Below are positions 1-9,133 of a stretch of 64,000 bases of DNA, one piece after another. The stretch is from Dyadobacter sp. CY323 (GTDB lineage Bacteria > Bacteroidota > Bacteroidia > Cytophagales > Spirosomataceae), in NCBI RefSeq assembly GCF_021390245.1, contig NZ_JAJUXH010000010.1, positions 1 through 64,000 on the forward strand, read 5' to 3'. The notes beneath the pieces were generated by a model. That model did no database searches and was not told the DNA's origin. It worked only from the letters and a program-made list of their open reading frames with translations. The position numbers and the translations under genes were made by a program. Each line of letters starts with the position of its first letter. Within the stretch, counting starts at the first letter, position 1.

Positions 1-82
1 AACGCAATCCCGCAAAACAAGCGTCTTAGCGATTGATCTGAGTTTTTAAACCGTTATTCCAAGTTATAAAAAACCCAAATGA

Positions 83-119
83 AAGAGGGTGCCTCAGTTT
101 TTAATTGAGACACCCTCTT
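83..119. other. Inverted repeat; terminator-like hairpin or fused IS-end remnant
   Basis: The arms GAGGGTGCCTCA and TTGAGACACCCTC pair with one mismatch around a short T-rich loop. It could act as a factor-independent terminator for a gene to the left of the window. Alternatively, GAGGGTGTCTCA resembles the terminal repeats of some Bacteroidota insertion sequences, so this may be two transposon ends left back to back. No transposase is visible next to it. Confidence 0.45.
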
Positions 120-735
120 CCTGTTTCTAGAAAGTGCTTCTATTAAGTTCAACGTGGCTCCGGAGGTGCCTCCTGAAATTAACGACAAACAGGAGGCCCC
201 ACTGGGGCCTATTTCTCGTGGTATTATCCTTTCTAGAAACAGGGAGCCGCTCTGCGGCTGCTGGATTGAGATGTTTTGCTAGGATACTAGTTACATGCGC
301 AATTCGAATGGAGAAGATTTGGGGTGACTCAAAAACAGCTCCTGAGGAGCCTCCTGTTTCTAGAAATTGCTTTTTATTAAGTTCAACGCGGCTCCGTAGG
401 TGCCTCCTGAAATTAACGGACAAACAGGAGGCCCCGCTGGGCCCATTATCAATGACGTATGGTTTTCTAGAAACAGGGAGCCGCTCTGCGGCTGCTGGAT
501 TGAGATGTTTTGCTAGGATACTAGTTACATGCGCAATTCGAATGGAGAAGATTTGGGGTGACGCAAAAACAGCTCCTGAGGATCTTCCTGTTTCTAGAAA
601 GTGCTTTTTATTAAGTTCAACGCGGCTCCGGAGGTGCCTCCTGAAATTAACGGACAAACAGGAGGCCCATTATCAATGACGTATGTTTTTCTAGAAACAG
701 GGGGCCGCTCTGCGGCCGCTGGATTTGATATGTTG
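118..735. repeat. About 2.6 tandem copies of a 233-234 bp palindrome-rich unit (repeat family A)
   Basis: The landmark CTGTTTCTAGAAA starts at 121, 354 and 588, a period of 233-234 bp. Each unit carries that landmark in one orientation, then a GGAGGCCCC block, then TTTCTAGAAACAG in the opposite orientation followed by GCCGCTCTGCGGC, then an almost identical AT-rich stretch; the third copy breaks off near 735. Open frames run on both strands through the copies, but they only reflect the repeat and have no protein character. The same modules recur near 15.4-15.7 kb. I call it a non-coding REP/BIME-like cluster; no gene is seen in 1-750. Confidence 0.85.
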
Positions 736-750
736 TCAAGGATATAATAA

Positions 751-951
751 CTACACGGAAGCAAATTTAGGGGAGGAGATTTGAGTACAGTATACGTCCC
801 GCTCCTTAAACGGCAAATCCGGGAAAGCCGCAGTCAACGTTTTGATCCCCTGAGTGGTCGCGTCCATTACATCCACTTTCCCATTGGTGATGAGTTGAAA
901 CCCGGTACTGCCATATTGAATAAACAGGCGGTTCGCATCGGAGGCGATCAT
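751..951 (-). CDS. Unrecognised small ORF or 3' gene remnant
   Basis: This minus-strand frame encodes 66 residues from ATG at 949-951, or up to seven more if the frame is read back to the preceding stop. Codon choice (GAC, GCG, ACC, CTG and similar) looks like the neighbouring real genes, and the composition is that of a soluble protein. I recognise no family. It lies about 75 bp downstream of the AraC-type gene on the same strand and runs up to the repeat cluster. It could be a small protein or the tail of a gene cut by the repeats. A plus-strand frame at 781-1035 overlaps it but looks less natural. Confidence 0.3.
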   Translation of the reverse strand: MIASDANRLFIQYGSTGFQLITNGKVDVMDATTQGIKTLTAAFPDLPFKERDVYCTQISSPKFASV

Positions 952-1025
952 GTTGGCAGTTACCCGAATGGATTACTTCGTTTTCCAGGAAAATTATTAA
1001 AAAAAATCGCTTCTTCCCGAATGGG

Positions 1026-1892
1026 TCAAAAATGACATTTACGCTTGTATTCGAGTGGCGTAAGTCCGGTGATTCTTTTGAAATGTCCAAAGAAATTGGA
1101 GCGGTTGTTGAAGCCGCATTCAAAGCAAATCGCCTCGGCAGTGATTGAACTGTCTTCAATCAACATCCGCTGGGCATGACTAATGCGAATTTCGATCAGA
1201 AAATCATGAAATGTCTTTTTGGTCATCATCTTGAAATACCGGCAAAAAGACGTAACACTGAGATTAGCGACCGAGGCGATTTCTTCGAGCGTTAATTCCC
1301 GTTTATAGTTAGTGAGCGTGTAAGTATAAACCTTGTTGAGCCGATCAGCCTCTTCTTTGCTGGACTGGTAGGAAGACTTTTCAGAAATCACCTGCATATC
1401 GTCACTTTCGCTCAGGATTTCCAGCATGTTCAGGATCATCACTACTCTTTTTAATCCGGTTGCTTTTACCGATTGGCGCATTAAAACAATTAATTTTTCA
1501 CGCGTTTCCCCGGTAATGACCAATCCGGCTTTGGCTTTGTCATACAGGTTCAGAATCGCAGTTGACTCAGGTTTTGAAAGAAAATCCTGACCGAGGAAAT
1601 CCGGTAGAAACTGCACGACAATCGCTTCCGCCGTCACTTTCGGATCCCGTCGGAAGTACTTTTCATTGCAGCGCCACATATGCGGAAGGTTTTCGCCGAG
1701 CAGCAGCAGCTCCCCCGAATCGAAATTGCTCACATTATCCCCCACAAACCGCACGCCTTCTCCTCTGACGATATAATGCAGTTCGAGTTCCGGATGGTAA
1801 TGCCACGCCGTACCGAAATTGGGCAAAGTATGATGACGGGACAGGTGCGAGCTCAAAACATCGCGGGGTACAAGATAAAACTGAGGTTTCAT
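1026..1892 (-). CDS. AraC family transcriptional regulator with N-terminal cupin domain
   Basis: This is a 288-residue cytoplasmic one-component regulator. The N-terminal part (about 20-100, with WHYHPELELHYI) is the cupin-like ligand-binding fold of AraC regulators. The C-terminal part (about 190-286) holds two helix-turn-helix units: LTLEEIASVANLSVTSFCRYF, then a recognition segment around AICFECGFNNRSNFFGHFK with the family ending GLTPLEYK. Length is typical. It is transcribed away from the SusC-SusD-sialidase-like operon beginning at 2057, with 164 bp between them, so it is the obvious candidate regulator of that operon, probably responding to a sugar or sugar acid. The ligand cannot be read from the sequence. 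Confidence 0.92.
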   Translation of the reverse strand: MKPQFYLVPRDVLSSHLSRHHTLPNFGTAWHYHPELELHYIVRGEGVRFVGDNVSNFDSGELLLLGENLPHMWRCNEKYFRRDPKVTAEAIVVQFLPDFLGQDFLSKPESTAILNLYDKAKAGLVITGETREKLIVLMRQSVKATGLKRVVMILNMLEILSESDDMQVISEKSSYQSSKEEADRLNKVYTYTLTNYKRELTLEEIASVANLSVTSFCRYFKMMTKKTFHDFLIEIRISHAQRMLIEDSSITAEAICFECGFNNRSNFFGHFKRITGLTPLEYKRKCHF

Positions 1893-2056
1893 GTGGGTTG
1901 AAGTCTGAATTTCATCACAAGGTAATTTTATAAAAAACCAATAAAAAGTGATATGATAATTGGACGTACATTATGGATAATTATTTGAACACGTTTTAGG
2001 ATTGTTTCGGGGAGATTTGCAGAACATAACAGTTCCAATATTTACCGGAAGAAAAT

Positions 2057-5000
2057 ATGATAAACCCTTTAAAACTCAAAAGATCCGTTCAGGATGTAAT
2101 GCAGGGCGGATTGCTGCGGATTGTGCTGGTCATCCTGATTCTCCCCATTTCCCAGGCCTTTTCCGAAAATCTGGCAGCAGACCGTATTGTACGCGGCACG
2201 GTGAAGGATGCAGAAACCAATGCAGGCCTGCCCGGTGTAAACCTGATCATCAAAGGCAGCCAGCAGGGAACCACCACCAATGTCGACGGAAAGTACGAGA
2301 TCTCTGTCCCTCACGACAGCACCGTCCTGGTGATCAGCTTCGTAGGTTATCTTTCTCACAGCGTGGTGGTTGGCAGCAACAACACGCTGGATATCAGCCT
2401 GAAAGTCGACCAGAAAGCGCTGGACGAGGTAGTCGTAGTAGGTTACGGAACCCAATCCCGCCGAAATGTGACGGGTTCGGTGGTAAAGGTAGATATGAAG
2501 CAAACGGAGAATTTGCCGAATACGAATATCTCTCAGGCGCTCAGAGGCCGAGTGGCGGGCGTGCAGTTCACAGATAGCGGCAGACCGGGCCAGGGCGGAT
2601 CCATTCTCGTGCGGGGGCCCAGGTCGCTGAGCGGCGGGAATAATCCGCTGATCGTACTGGATGGGATATTCTTTAATGGCAGTCTGGCAGATGTCAATCC
2701 CAACGACATCGAGTCGATGGAAGTACTAAAAGATGCCAGTGCTGCCGCGATTTATGGATCGCGCGCAGCCAATGGTGTGATACTGATCACTTCCAAAAAA
2801 GGAACGACCGAGAAGCCGACCATCCGGTTTAATATGTTTACCGGAGTTTCGGATTTTGCTTACAAAGTAAAATTACTGACGCCGGAACGCTACATTCAAA
2901 AAGTGCTGGACTACCGGCAGGTAGCAGGGCTGACTTATGACCCGGCCCAGATCACGAGTTACCTGCAACCTTCTGAAGTCGAGAATTACGAAAGCGGAAA
3001 AACCACCGATCCGTGGGACCTGGTTTCTCAAAAAGGAAGAATCAACTCCTATGACCTGAGTATTTCGGGAAGATCAAACACGACCAATTACTATGTTTCG
3101 GCAGCGCTGACAAATGAAAAAGGACTGATATTCAATGATAATCAAAAGCGTCTCTCGCTTCGCGCGAACCTGGAAACCGACGTTGCAAAATGGTTGACAA
3201 TCGGATTTAGTTCCACGTTTATCCGTCGGGATCTCTCAGGAAAAGAAGCCGACTCTCCATATAGTGTGAGCCCATACGGGACTCCATTCTACGAGGATGG
3301 CGAACCGACGCAATGGCTGGTTCCCGAAGATCAAATATCTACCAATCCGATCAGAAGTGCGCTTTTGACCAGAAATGAAGAGGTATACACCAATATTTTT
3401 GCCAATTTCTACGCCATGCTGAACATTCCGGCGGTTGAAGGATTGACATATCGGGTAAATTATTCGCCCAACTACCGCTGGCAGCACAATTACAATTTCT
3501 TTCGGCAGGATAAGCATTTCGCGGGCAACACCACCAGCGCGGGCAAATTCAACCGGGAAGATTTTGACTGGGTATTGGAAAACATCCTGACCTACAACCG
3601 GCAGATCAATGAAAACCACGCCTTTGACATTACTCTACTTTACGGCCGAAACCATCTCGGCTTCGAATCCACAACAGCGAATGCATCACAGCTTTCGTCT
3701 GAAGCTCTGGGCTGGAATGATCTCGGACTTGGCGGCATATTAACCAATACTTCGTCTGCCGGTTTCACCGACGGCCTTTCCTCCATGGCCCGGCTCAACT
3801 ACCGCATCAAAAACAAATACTTACTTACCCTTACCGCCAGACGGGATGGCAGCTCTGTTTTTGCCGCAAACAACAAGTATGCGACTTTCCCATCTGGTTC
3901 ACTTGCCTGGATTGCTTCGGAAGAACCTTTTCTCAAAGACGTTCCATTCGTCGATATGCTGAAAGTGAGGGCTTCGTATGGAGCTGTGGGCAACCAGGCG
4001 ATCAGTCCTTATCAGTCGTTGAGCCTTTCCAGCACCACCCGTTATGTATATGGCGATGGCGGGCCCTCTTCGCTTGGCGTATATCCATCATCGATGGCCA
4101 ACAGCGATCTGAAATGGGAAACCACTTACACCGCCAACTTCGCCGTCGACTTTGAATTGTTTAAAGGCAGGCTCGGCGGAACATTCGAACTCTATAATAT
4201 GGATACCCGAAACTTGCTGGTGCAACGTTCTTTGCCGACCATGACAGGCTACAATTCAGTCTGGACGAACCTGGGAGCTACCAATAATAAAGGATTGGAA
4301 TTCAGCATCAATTCGATCAACCTGAGAAAAGGGAAATTTGAATGGGGCAGCAATGTGGTTTTTTCTACCAATAAAAATAAGATTGTTCATTTGTATCAAT
4401 CTGATACCAATGGTGACGGAAAAGAGGATGATGATTTGGGCAATAAATGGTTTATCGGTCAGCCTGTTAATGTCGCTTATGATTATATCATGGACGGTGT
4501 TTATCAGGTTGGTGATGAAATTCCCGCCGGTTTCAAGCCAGGGTATATCAGATTAAAGGACCTGAATGGAGATAGCAAAGTCACTGCCGCGGACGACCGA
4601 ACCATTGTAGGTCAAATGGGCCAGCCGAAGATCCGATGGGGCGTCACCAACAATTTTACCTACAATAACCTTACACTTTCTGTTTTTGTAAATGCAATGC
4701 AGGGCTGGATTGCGACATTGAACGAACTGGACATTGAATACTTTCTGTCCGGTTCGGGAAATTATCCCAATCGCCCCGTGAACCGTCTGGATGCCGGCTG
4801 GTGGACGCCGGAGAACAAATCCAACACCCGCCCGTCCCTTGGCTATCCTAACCCTTACCTTCATAATTATTACCTGAGCCGCAATTTCGTCCGGATCCAG
4901 GATGTTTCGCTCACCTATCAGGTTCCGAAAAATGTTCTCTCGAGGGTTAAATTAGCCAATGCAAGAGTTTTCGTGAATGGTAAGAACCTGGCGACGTTTA

Positions 5001-5095
5001 CCAAATGGCTGGGAACCGATCCCGAAAGCGGAGGCACCGCCAAAGGATTTCCTGTTCCAAGAAGTTTCACACTCGGCTTGAACCTGGGCTTTTAA
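2057..5095 (+). CDS. SusC/RagA family TonB-linked outer membrane protein (locus 1)
   Basis: A 1012-residue TonB-dependent transporter, expected to pair with the SusD protein encoded next and import an oligomer across the outer membrane. An N-terminal hydrophobic stretch is followed by a carboxypeptidase-regulatory-like domain (about 45-115, with GTVKDAETNAGLPGVNL and SFVGY). A TonB-box-like EVVVVGYGTQ lies near 125, then the plug (VRGPRSLSGGNNPLIVLDG, ASAAAIYGSRAANGVILITSK) and a long beta-barrel ending in an aromatic residue (GLNLGF). It opens an operon of six tightly spaced genes, with the SusD start 25 bp after its stop. The ATG at 2057 places a normal export signal in front. Substrate is not deducible from the sequence. 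Confidence 0.95.
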   Translation: MINPLKLKRSVQDVMQGGLLRIVLVILILPISQAFSENLAADRIVRGTVKDAETNAGLPGVNLIIKGSQQGTTTNVDGKYEISVPHDSTVLVISFVGYLSHSVVVGSNNTLDISLKVDQKALDEVVVVGYGTQSRRNVTGSVVKVDMKQTENLPNTNISQALRGRVAGVQFTDSGRPGQGGSILVRGPRSLSGGNNPLIVLDGIFFNGSLADVNPNDIESMEVLKDASAAAIYGSRAANGVILITSKKGTTEKPTIRFNMFTGVSDFAYKVKLLTPERYIQKVLDYRQVAGLTYDPAQITSYLQPSEVENYESGKTTDPWDLVSQKGRINSYDLSISGRSNTTNYYVSAALTNEKGLIFNDNQKRLSLRANLETDVAKWLTIGFSSTFIRRDLSGKEADSPYSVSPYGTPFYEDGEPTQWLVPEDQISTNPIRSALLTRNEEVYTNIFANFYAMLNIPAVEGLTYRVNYSPNYRWQHNYNFFRQDKHFAGNTTSAGKFNREDFDWVLENILTYNRQINENHAFDITLLYGRNHLGFESTTANASQLSSEALGWNDLGLGGILTNTSSAGFTDGLSSMARLNYRIKNKYLLTLTARRDGSSVFAANNKYATFPSGSLAWIASEEPFLKDVPFVDMLKVRASYGAVGNQAISPYQSLSLSSTTRYVYGDGGPSSLGVYPSSMANSDLKWETTYTANFAVDFELFKGRLGGTFELYNMDTRNLLVQRSLPTMTGYNSVWTNLGATNNKGLEFSINSINLRKGKFEWGSNVVFSTNKNKIVHLYQSDTNGDGKEDDDLGNKWFIGQPVNVAYDYIMDGVYQVGDEIPAGFKPGYIRLKDLNGDSKVTAADDRTIVGQMGQPKIRWGVTNNFTYNNLTLSVFVNAMQGWIATLNELDIEYFLSGSGNYPNRPVNRLDAGWWTPENKSNTRPSLGYPNPYLHNYYLSRNFVRIQDVSLTYQVPKNVLSRVKLANARVFVNGKNLATFTKWLGTDPESGGTAKGFPVPRSFTLGLNLGF

Positions 5096-5120
5096 TCTTC
5101 AAAATCAAAGACTTTTCATT

Positions 5121-6782
5121 ATGAAATACATACCCTACTTCATTGGGCGAACACTTTCCCGGTACCCTGTTCTGCTCGTAGTATTCTGCCTTTCAATGGC
5201 CTCGTGTAAAGATGATTTCCTGGAAGAAAAGCCGGTGGCCTCATTGAGTTCCGAAGTAGTGCTTTCTTCCAAAGCAGGTTTTGAGAGCTATATTACCGCA
5301 TTACACATGTCGGCCCGGGAAGAACTGGGCAAGTTTGACTCATTCGGCTGGTACATCAATCAGCAAATGGGGACGGACATTGCATGCAGCGGCGAAAACG
5401 CAGCGGCTAATTTTCGAAATTATGACACTTACCTGACCTCTGCCACCCAGGTGGTGCAGCGATATTGGGACTGGGCCTATTCGGATATGCTTTTGAAAGC
5501 CAATACCATTATTGTTTATGCCAACAAACCTGAACTGAATGGGATTTGGGCCAATGAAGCCGAAAAGAATGCCATCATCGCGGAAGCACGCTTTTTTCGC
5601 GCCTATACCCATAATTTCCTGGCAAATCTGTATGGATCTGTTCCAATCGTCGATACCATTTACGCAGGCCCGAAAACGGATTTTGTTAAAAATACCAGGG
5701 AAGAAGTGTATCAATCGGCGCGCGCGGATCTTGAATTTGCCTCCAAATGGTTACCTGCAACGGTGGTGAAAGCCAATGAAGGCCGGGTTGTAAAAGGAGC
5801 TGCGGACCATTTACTTTCAGAGGTTTATATCAGTCTAAAACAATATGACAAAGCCGTAGAAAGTGCGTCACTCGTTATAAATTCCGGCATTTACAGTTTA
5901 ATGACCACTCGTTTTGGTTCGGAAAAAGATTTGCCGGGAGATGTGTATTCGGATCTTTTTAAAGACGGAAATCAAAATCGCAGCTCGGGAAACCTCGAAT
6001 CGATTTTCAACTGGCAGTTTGAAGATCAGACTCCGGGCGGACAGGGTGGTAACAATGGAAATTACCTTCTGCGAGCATGGGCGCCGTTTTATATTAATGT
6101 AAAAGATCCCGACGGCAAGCCCGGAATGGTGATCGTGGATAGCCTGGGCCGCGGGGTAGGTTGGGTAAGACCGACCAATTATTTTCTCTATAACCTGTGG
6201 GAAGACAACTGGTCGAACGATATCCGGAATTCGAGATATAACATTCGCCGCGACCATTATTATACCAATCCGGCTTCGGCCTATTTCAGGAAAATGGTTG
6301 AAAAAAGTCACTATGCCAAGCTGGATACCTTCCAAATGCTTTATCCGACCTTGCGGAAAGTAGAAGGAAAAGTAGGCAAGTCAGGAAATAACACAACGGG
6401 CCGTACTTTTAAAGATGTAATGGTTTATCGACTTGCAGAAACGTATCTGCTTCGGGCAGAGGCTTATATGTATAAAGGGGATTTGGAAAAAGCCGCAACT
6501 GATATCAACAAAGTTCGTCTCCGCTCACAGGCTAAACCTGTATTGGCCAGCAAGGTGAACCTCGATTACATATTAGACGAACGTGGACGGGAGCTGATCA
6601 CCGAAGAACCGCGCCACCGCACATTGGTCAGGACAGGAAAACTGGTGGAGCGCGTCCGAAAATACAATATGCGAGCAGATACCAGGGCCACCATTCAGGA
6701 TAAACATGCATTCTGGCCCATTCCGCAAACCGCTATCGATGCAAATTTCAGCAGGAAGTTAGAACAAAACCCAGGCTATTAA
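5121..6782 (+). CDS. SusD/RagB family nutrient-binding outer membrane lipoprotein (locus 1)
   Basis: A 553-residue surface lipoprotein that caps the SusC transporter and binds the incoming ligand. The signal peptide ends in the lipobox LSMASC with the lipidated Cys at about 29, followed by KDDFLEEKP, the usual start of mature SusD. The helical TPR-like scaffold is evident (AEARFFRAYTHNFLANLYGSVP near 155-175), and the C terminus has the typical RGRELITEEPRHRTLVRTG segment and the ending LEQNPGY. It lies between SusC and the sialidase-like gene on the same strand with gaps of 25 and 16 bp, so it is almost certainly co-transcribed with them. Confidence 0.95.
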   Translation: MKYIPYFIGRTLSRYPVLLVVFCLSMASCKDDFLEEKPVASLSSEVVLSSKAGFESYITALHMSAREELGKFDSFGWYINQQMGTDIACSGENAAANFRNYDTYLTSATQVVQRYWDWAYSDMLLKANTIIVYANKPELNGIWANEAEKNAIIAEARFFRAYTHNFLANLYGSVPIVDTIYAGPKTDFVKNTREEVYQSARADLEFASKWLPATVVKANEGRVVKGAADHLLSEVYISLKQYDKAVESASLVINSGIYSLMTTRFGSEKDLPGDVYSDLFKDGNQNRSSGNLESIFNWQFEDQTPGGQGGNNGNYLLRAWAPFYINVKDPDGKPGMVIVDSLGRGVGWVRPTNYFLYNLWEDNWSNDIRNSRYNIRRDHYYTNPASAYFRKMVEKSHYAKLDTFQMLYPTLRKVEGKVGKSGNNTTGRTFKDVMVYRLAETYLLRAEAYMYKGDLEKAATDINKVRLRSQAKPVLASKVNLDYILDERGRELITEEPRHRTLVRTGKLVERVRKYNMRADTRATIQDKHAFWPIPQTAIDANFSRKLEQNPGY

Positions 6783-6798
6783 TTTCTCATTTTCAGTT

Positions 6799-8052
6799 AT
6801 GATAAAACACTTAACAATGGTTGAAAAACAGCTGATTCATTTTGGATTCTGTTTGATAATGCTTGGTCTGAGTATAACGGACATTAGCGCGCAATCGGCC
6901 AGTGAAACGACCAAAGATCCGGGTCTGGAACAACCTATTCTTAACACTTCCCCTCTTCCCGATTACGACTACGACCGGCTGGATTACGGCATGACCATCG
7001 GCATCGAACGAACGCCAAAAGGCAGAATATGGGCTTGCTGGGTCGCCGGCGGCGATAATGACGATGCATTTTTTGTCCTGAACACCAGCGATAATGACGG
7101 CAAAACATGGTCCGCCCCGAAGCTGGTCATTGATCCGCATAACCCCTCGCTGAAAGAAAAACGGAGAACCGTAGTTGGATGTTTGTGGCTGGACCCGCTC
7201 GGACGGTTGTGGTTATTTTTCGATCAATCGATGACCATGTTCGATGGCAGGGACGGAAATTACTATACGATCTGCGAAAATCCAGACAGCGACAGGCCGG
7301 TATGGTCAAAGCCGGTCAGAGTTAGCAATGGCTGTACCTTGAACAAGCCGGTTGTTTTGAAAGATGGAACCTGGATCCTCCCCGTTTCCCTTTGGGACAG
7401 AACTAAAATAAAAGATCCGTACAAAGAAGCTTTCCATGAATTGGATGATGAAAGAATGGCCAATGTTTATGCATCGACCGACCAGGGAAAAACATGGACC
7501 CGTCGCGGGGGAGTCCGCTATCCGCAAGCCCAATTCGACGAGCATCACGTCATTGAGCGCAAAGACGGAACGCTTTGGATGACTGCCCGCACGGCGACCG
7601 GACTTTGGCAAAGTGTCTCTACCGATCAGGGGAAAACCTGGTCCGAACCCGCTAAGTATCAGGAACACATCAGTTCCCGTCATTTCATACGTCGGCTGCA
7701 ATCCGGAAGAATTTTGCTGGTGCGCCACGGCGGGCTGAATGAGAAAACGAGGTTCCGGTCCAAATTCACCGCCTACCTGTCCGAAGACGATGGCAAAACC
7801 TGGATCGGTGGTTTAATGCTCGATGAGCGTCGCGGTATTTCTTATCCGGATGGTTTTCAGGCTCCCGACGGTACATTATATGTTTCGTATGATTACAGCC
7901 GTGACTTTGCCGGGGAAATAGTAATGGCCAGGTTTACCGAGCAGGACATTCTCGATGGGAAGTTTTCAGGCAAGAAATCAAAAGCGAAGATACTGATCAG
8001 CAAGCCGTTAGGCTTGGACAAACTTCCCGCCCCATCCGAAAAAAGTAAGTAG
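6799..8052 (+). CDS. Sialidase-like (BNR/Asp-box beta-propeller) secreted protein
   Basis: A 417-residue exported protein with an N-terminal hydrophobic signal ending around SAQ. Four Asp-box motifs (S-x-D-x-G-x-T-W type) are visible: SDNDGKTW near 96, STDQGKTW near 226 and again near 274, and SEDDGKTW near 328. These mark a six-bladed propeller of the exo-sialidase/BNR family. Such proteins commonly hydrolyse terminal ulosonic-acid linkages (GH33), but relatives act on other sugars or are not enzymes, so the substrate is open. The operon also encodes a carrier, a kinase and an HpcH/HpaI aldolase, which would suit release of a keto-deoxy acid. The ATG at 6817 is an alternative start. BASS starts six bases downstream. 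Confidence 0.82.
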   Translation: MIKHLTMVEKQLIHFGFCLIMLGLSITDISAQSASETTKDPGLEQPILNTSPLPDYDYDRLDYGMTIGIERTPKGRIWACWVAGGDNDDAFFVLNTSDNDGKTWSAPKLVIDPHNPSLKEKRRTVVGCLWLDPLGRLWLFFDQSMTMFDGRDGNYYTICENPDSDRPVWSKPVRVSNGCTLNKPVVLKDGTWILPVSLWDRTKIKDPYKEAFHELDDERMANVYASTDQGKTWTRRGGVRYPQAQFDEHHVIERKDGTLWMTARTATGLWQSVSTDQGKTWSEPAKYQEHISSRHFIRRLQSGRILLVRHGGLNEKTRFRSKFTAYLSEDDGKTWIGGLMLDERRGISYPDGFQAPDGTLYVSYDYSRDFAGEIVMARFTEQDILDGKFSGKKSKAKILISKPLGLDKLPAPSEKSK

Positions 8053-8058
8053 CCAATC

Positions 8059-9132
8059 ATGACTTTTTACAAATTATCAGCAGCGCTTTCCTGCCTGTGT
8101 TTCGCGATAGCCATGTTGATGGTGATCACTGGCAATACGGTTTTGGTCGGCCCGGCGCTCATTGTATCCTTTCTCCTGGTGGCTGTCGCTTTCCGGGGAT
8201 ATGATCATCTGAAAGGGTTTTCCTACACCATGTTCATTCTTGCGGCGGTAACTACAGCTTTGTCTTATCCCCACTATTTTGTCGAATATAATGGGTTCAA
8301 ATTCACCGGATTGATCACGCCGCTCATCCAGCTCATCATGTTTGGAATGGGTACTTCCATGAGTTTTGAAGACTTCGCGGGGGTCGTCAAAATGCCGAAG
8401 GGCGTTTTTATCGGGGTTACCAGTCACTTTCTGATTATGCCGCTGCTGGGTTTTGTATTGGCCAACATCAGCGGGCTCGAACCGGAAATCGCGGCGGGAA
8501 TTATCCTCATCGGTTGCTCACCAAATGGGATGGCATCCAATGTGATATCGTATCTGGCCAAAGCAAATCTGGCGCTTTCGATTACCATTACCGCCATTTC
8601 CACTTCGCTGGCCCCATTTATTACGCCACTTCTCATGAAGCTTCTTGCCGGCGCATTTGTTGAAATTAATGCATTAAATATGATGTGGGACATTGCCAAA
8701 ATGGTCATCCTGCCAATTGGCGCCGGACTGCTTTTCAACAAATTGTTCAGCGGGAAAGTAAAATGGCTGGATGAGGCCATGCCACTGGTTTCCATGTTCG
8801 GGATCGCCTTTTCCATTGTCGTGATCACCGCCGCGGGCAGGGATAGTCTGATCAAAATCGGACCGCTGCTTCTTTTGCTCGTTTTAATCCATAATCTGTG
8901 CGGCTACCTGCTGGGTTACTGGTCGGCCAGGATGTTCAAAATGAATGAACGGGATTGCCGCACCGTCGCGATTGAAGTAGGTATGCAAAATGGTGGCCTC
9001 GCCTCCGGCATCGCCAAAGAAATGGGCAAAATAGCCACCATAGGTCTCGCTCCCGCCATTTTTGGCCCCCTAATGAATGTAACCGGTTCCATTCTGGCTT
9101 CGTGGTGGCACCGAAAAACTCCTGAAAACTGA
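8059..9132 (+). CDS. Bile acid:sodium symporter (BASS) family transporter
   Basis: A 357-residue inner-membrane protein with roughly ten hydrophobic segments. Family features include GTSMSFEDFAGV near 95, LIGCSPNGMASNVISYLAKANLALS near 150-175 (the conserved crossover region that binds sodium and substrate in this fold), and EVGMQNGGLASGIA near 300. BASS carriers move bile acids, pyruvate, pantoate or other organic anions with sodium. Here the gene lies between a periplasmic propeller protein and cytoplasmic kinase and aldolase genes, so it is the likely inner-membrane step for the product, probably an organic acid. An extra hydrophobic stretch precedes the conserved core. Confidence 0.88.
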   Translation: MTFYKLSAALSCLCFAIAMLMVITGNTVLVGPALIVSFLLVAVAFRGYDHLKGFSYTMFILAAVTTALSYPHYFVEYNGFKFTGLITPLIQLIMFGMGTSMSFEDFAGVVKMPKGVFIGVTSHFLIMPLLGFVLANISGLEPEIAAGIILIGCSPNGMASNVISYLAKANLALSITITAISTSLAPFITPLLMKLLAGAFVEINALNMMWDIAKMVILPIGAGLLFNKLFSGKVKWLDEAMPLVSMFGIAFSIVVITAAGRDSLIKIGPLLLLLVLIHNLCGYLLGYWSARMFKMNERDCRTVAIEVGMQNGGLASGIAKEMGKIATIGLAPAIFGPLMNVTGSILASWWHRKTPEN

Positions 9133-9133
9133 T

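Noticed and set aside
127-679. Open frames of about 176-181 residues on both strands in the first repeat cluster
   Set aside because: They follow the 233-bp repeat period exactly, exist on both strands, and encode repetitive sequence without protein character.
781-1035. Plus-strand frame of 84 residues starting with TTG
   Set aside because: It overlaps the more gene-like minus-strand frame and the end of the AraC gene, and its codon use is less natural.
2002-2577. 191-residue plus-strand frame over the start of susC
   Set aside because: It lies in another frame of a clear SusC gene and has low-complexity Arg/Gly/Gln composition.
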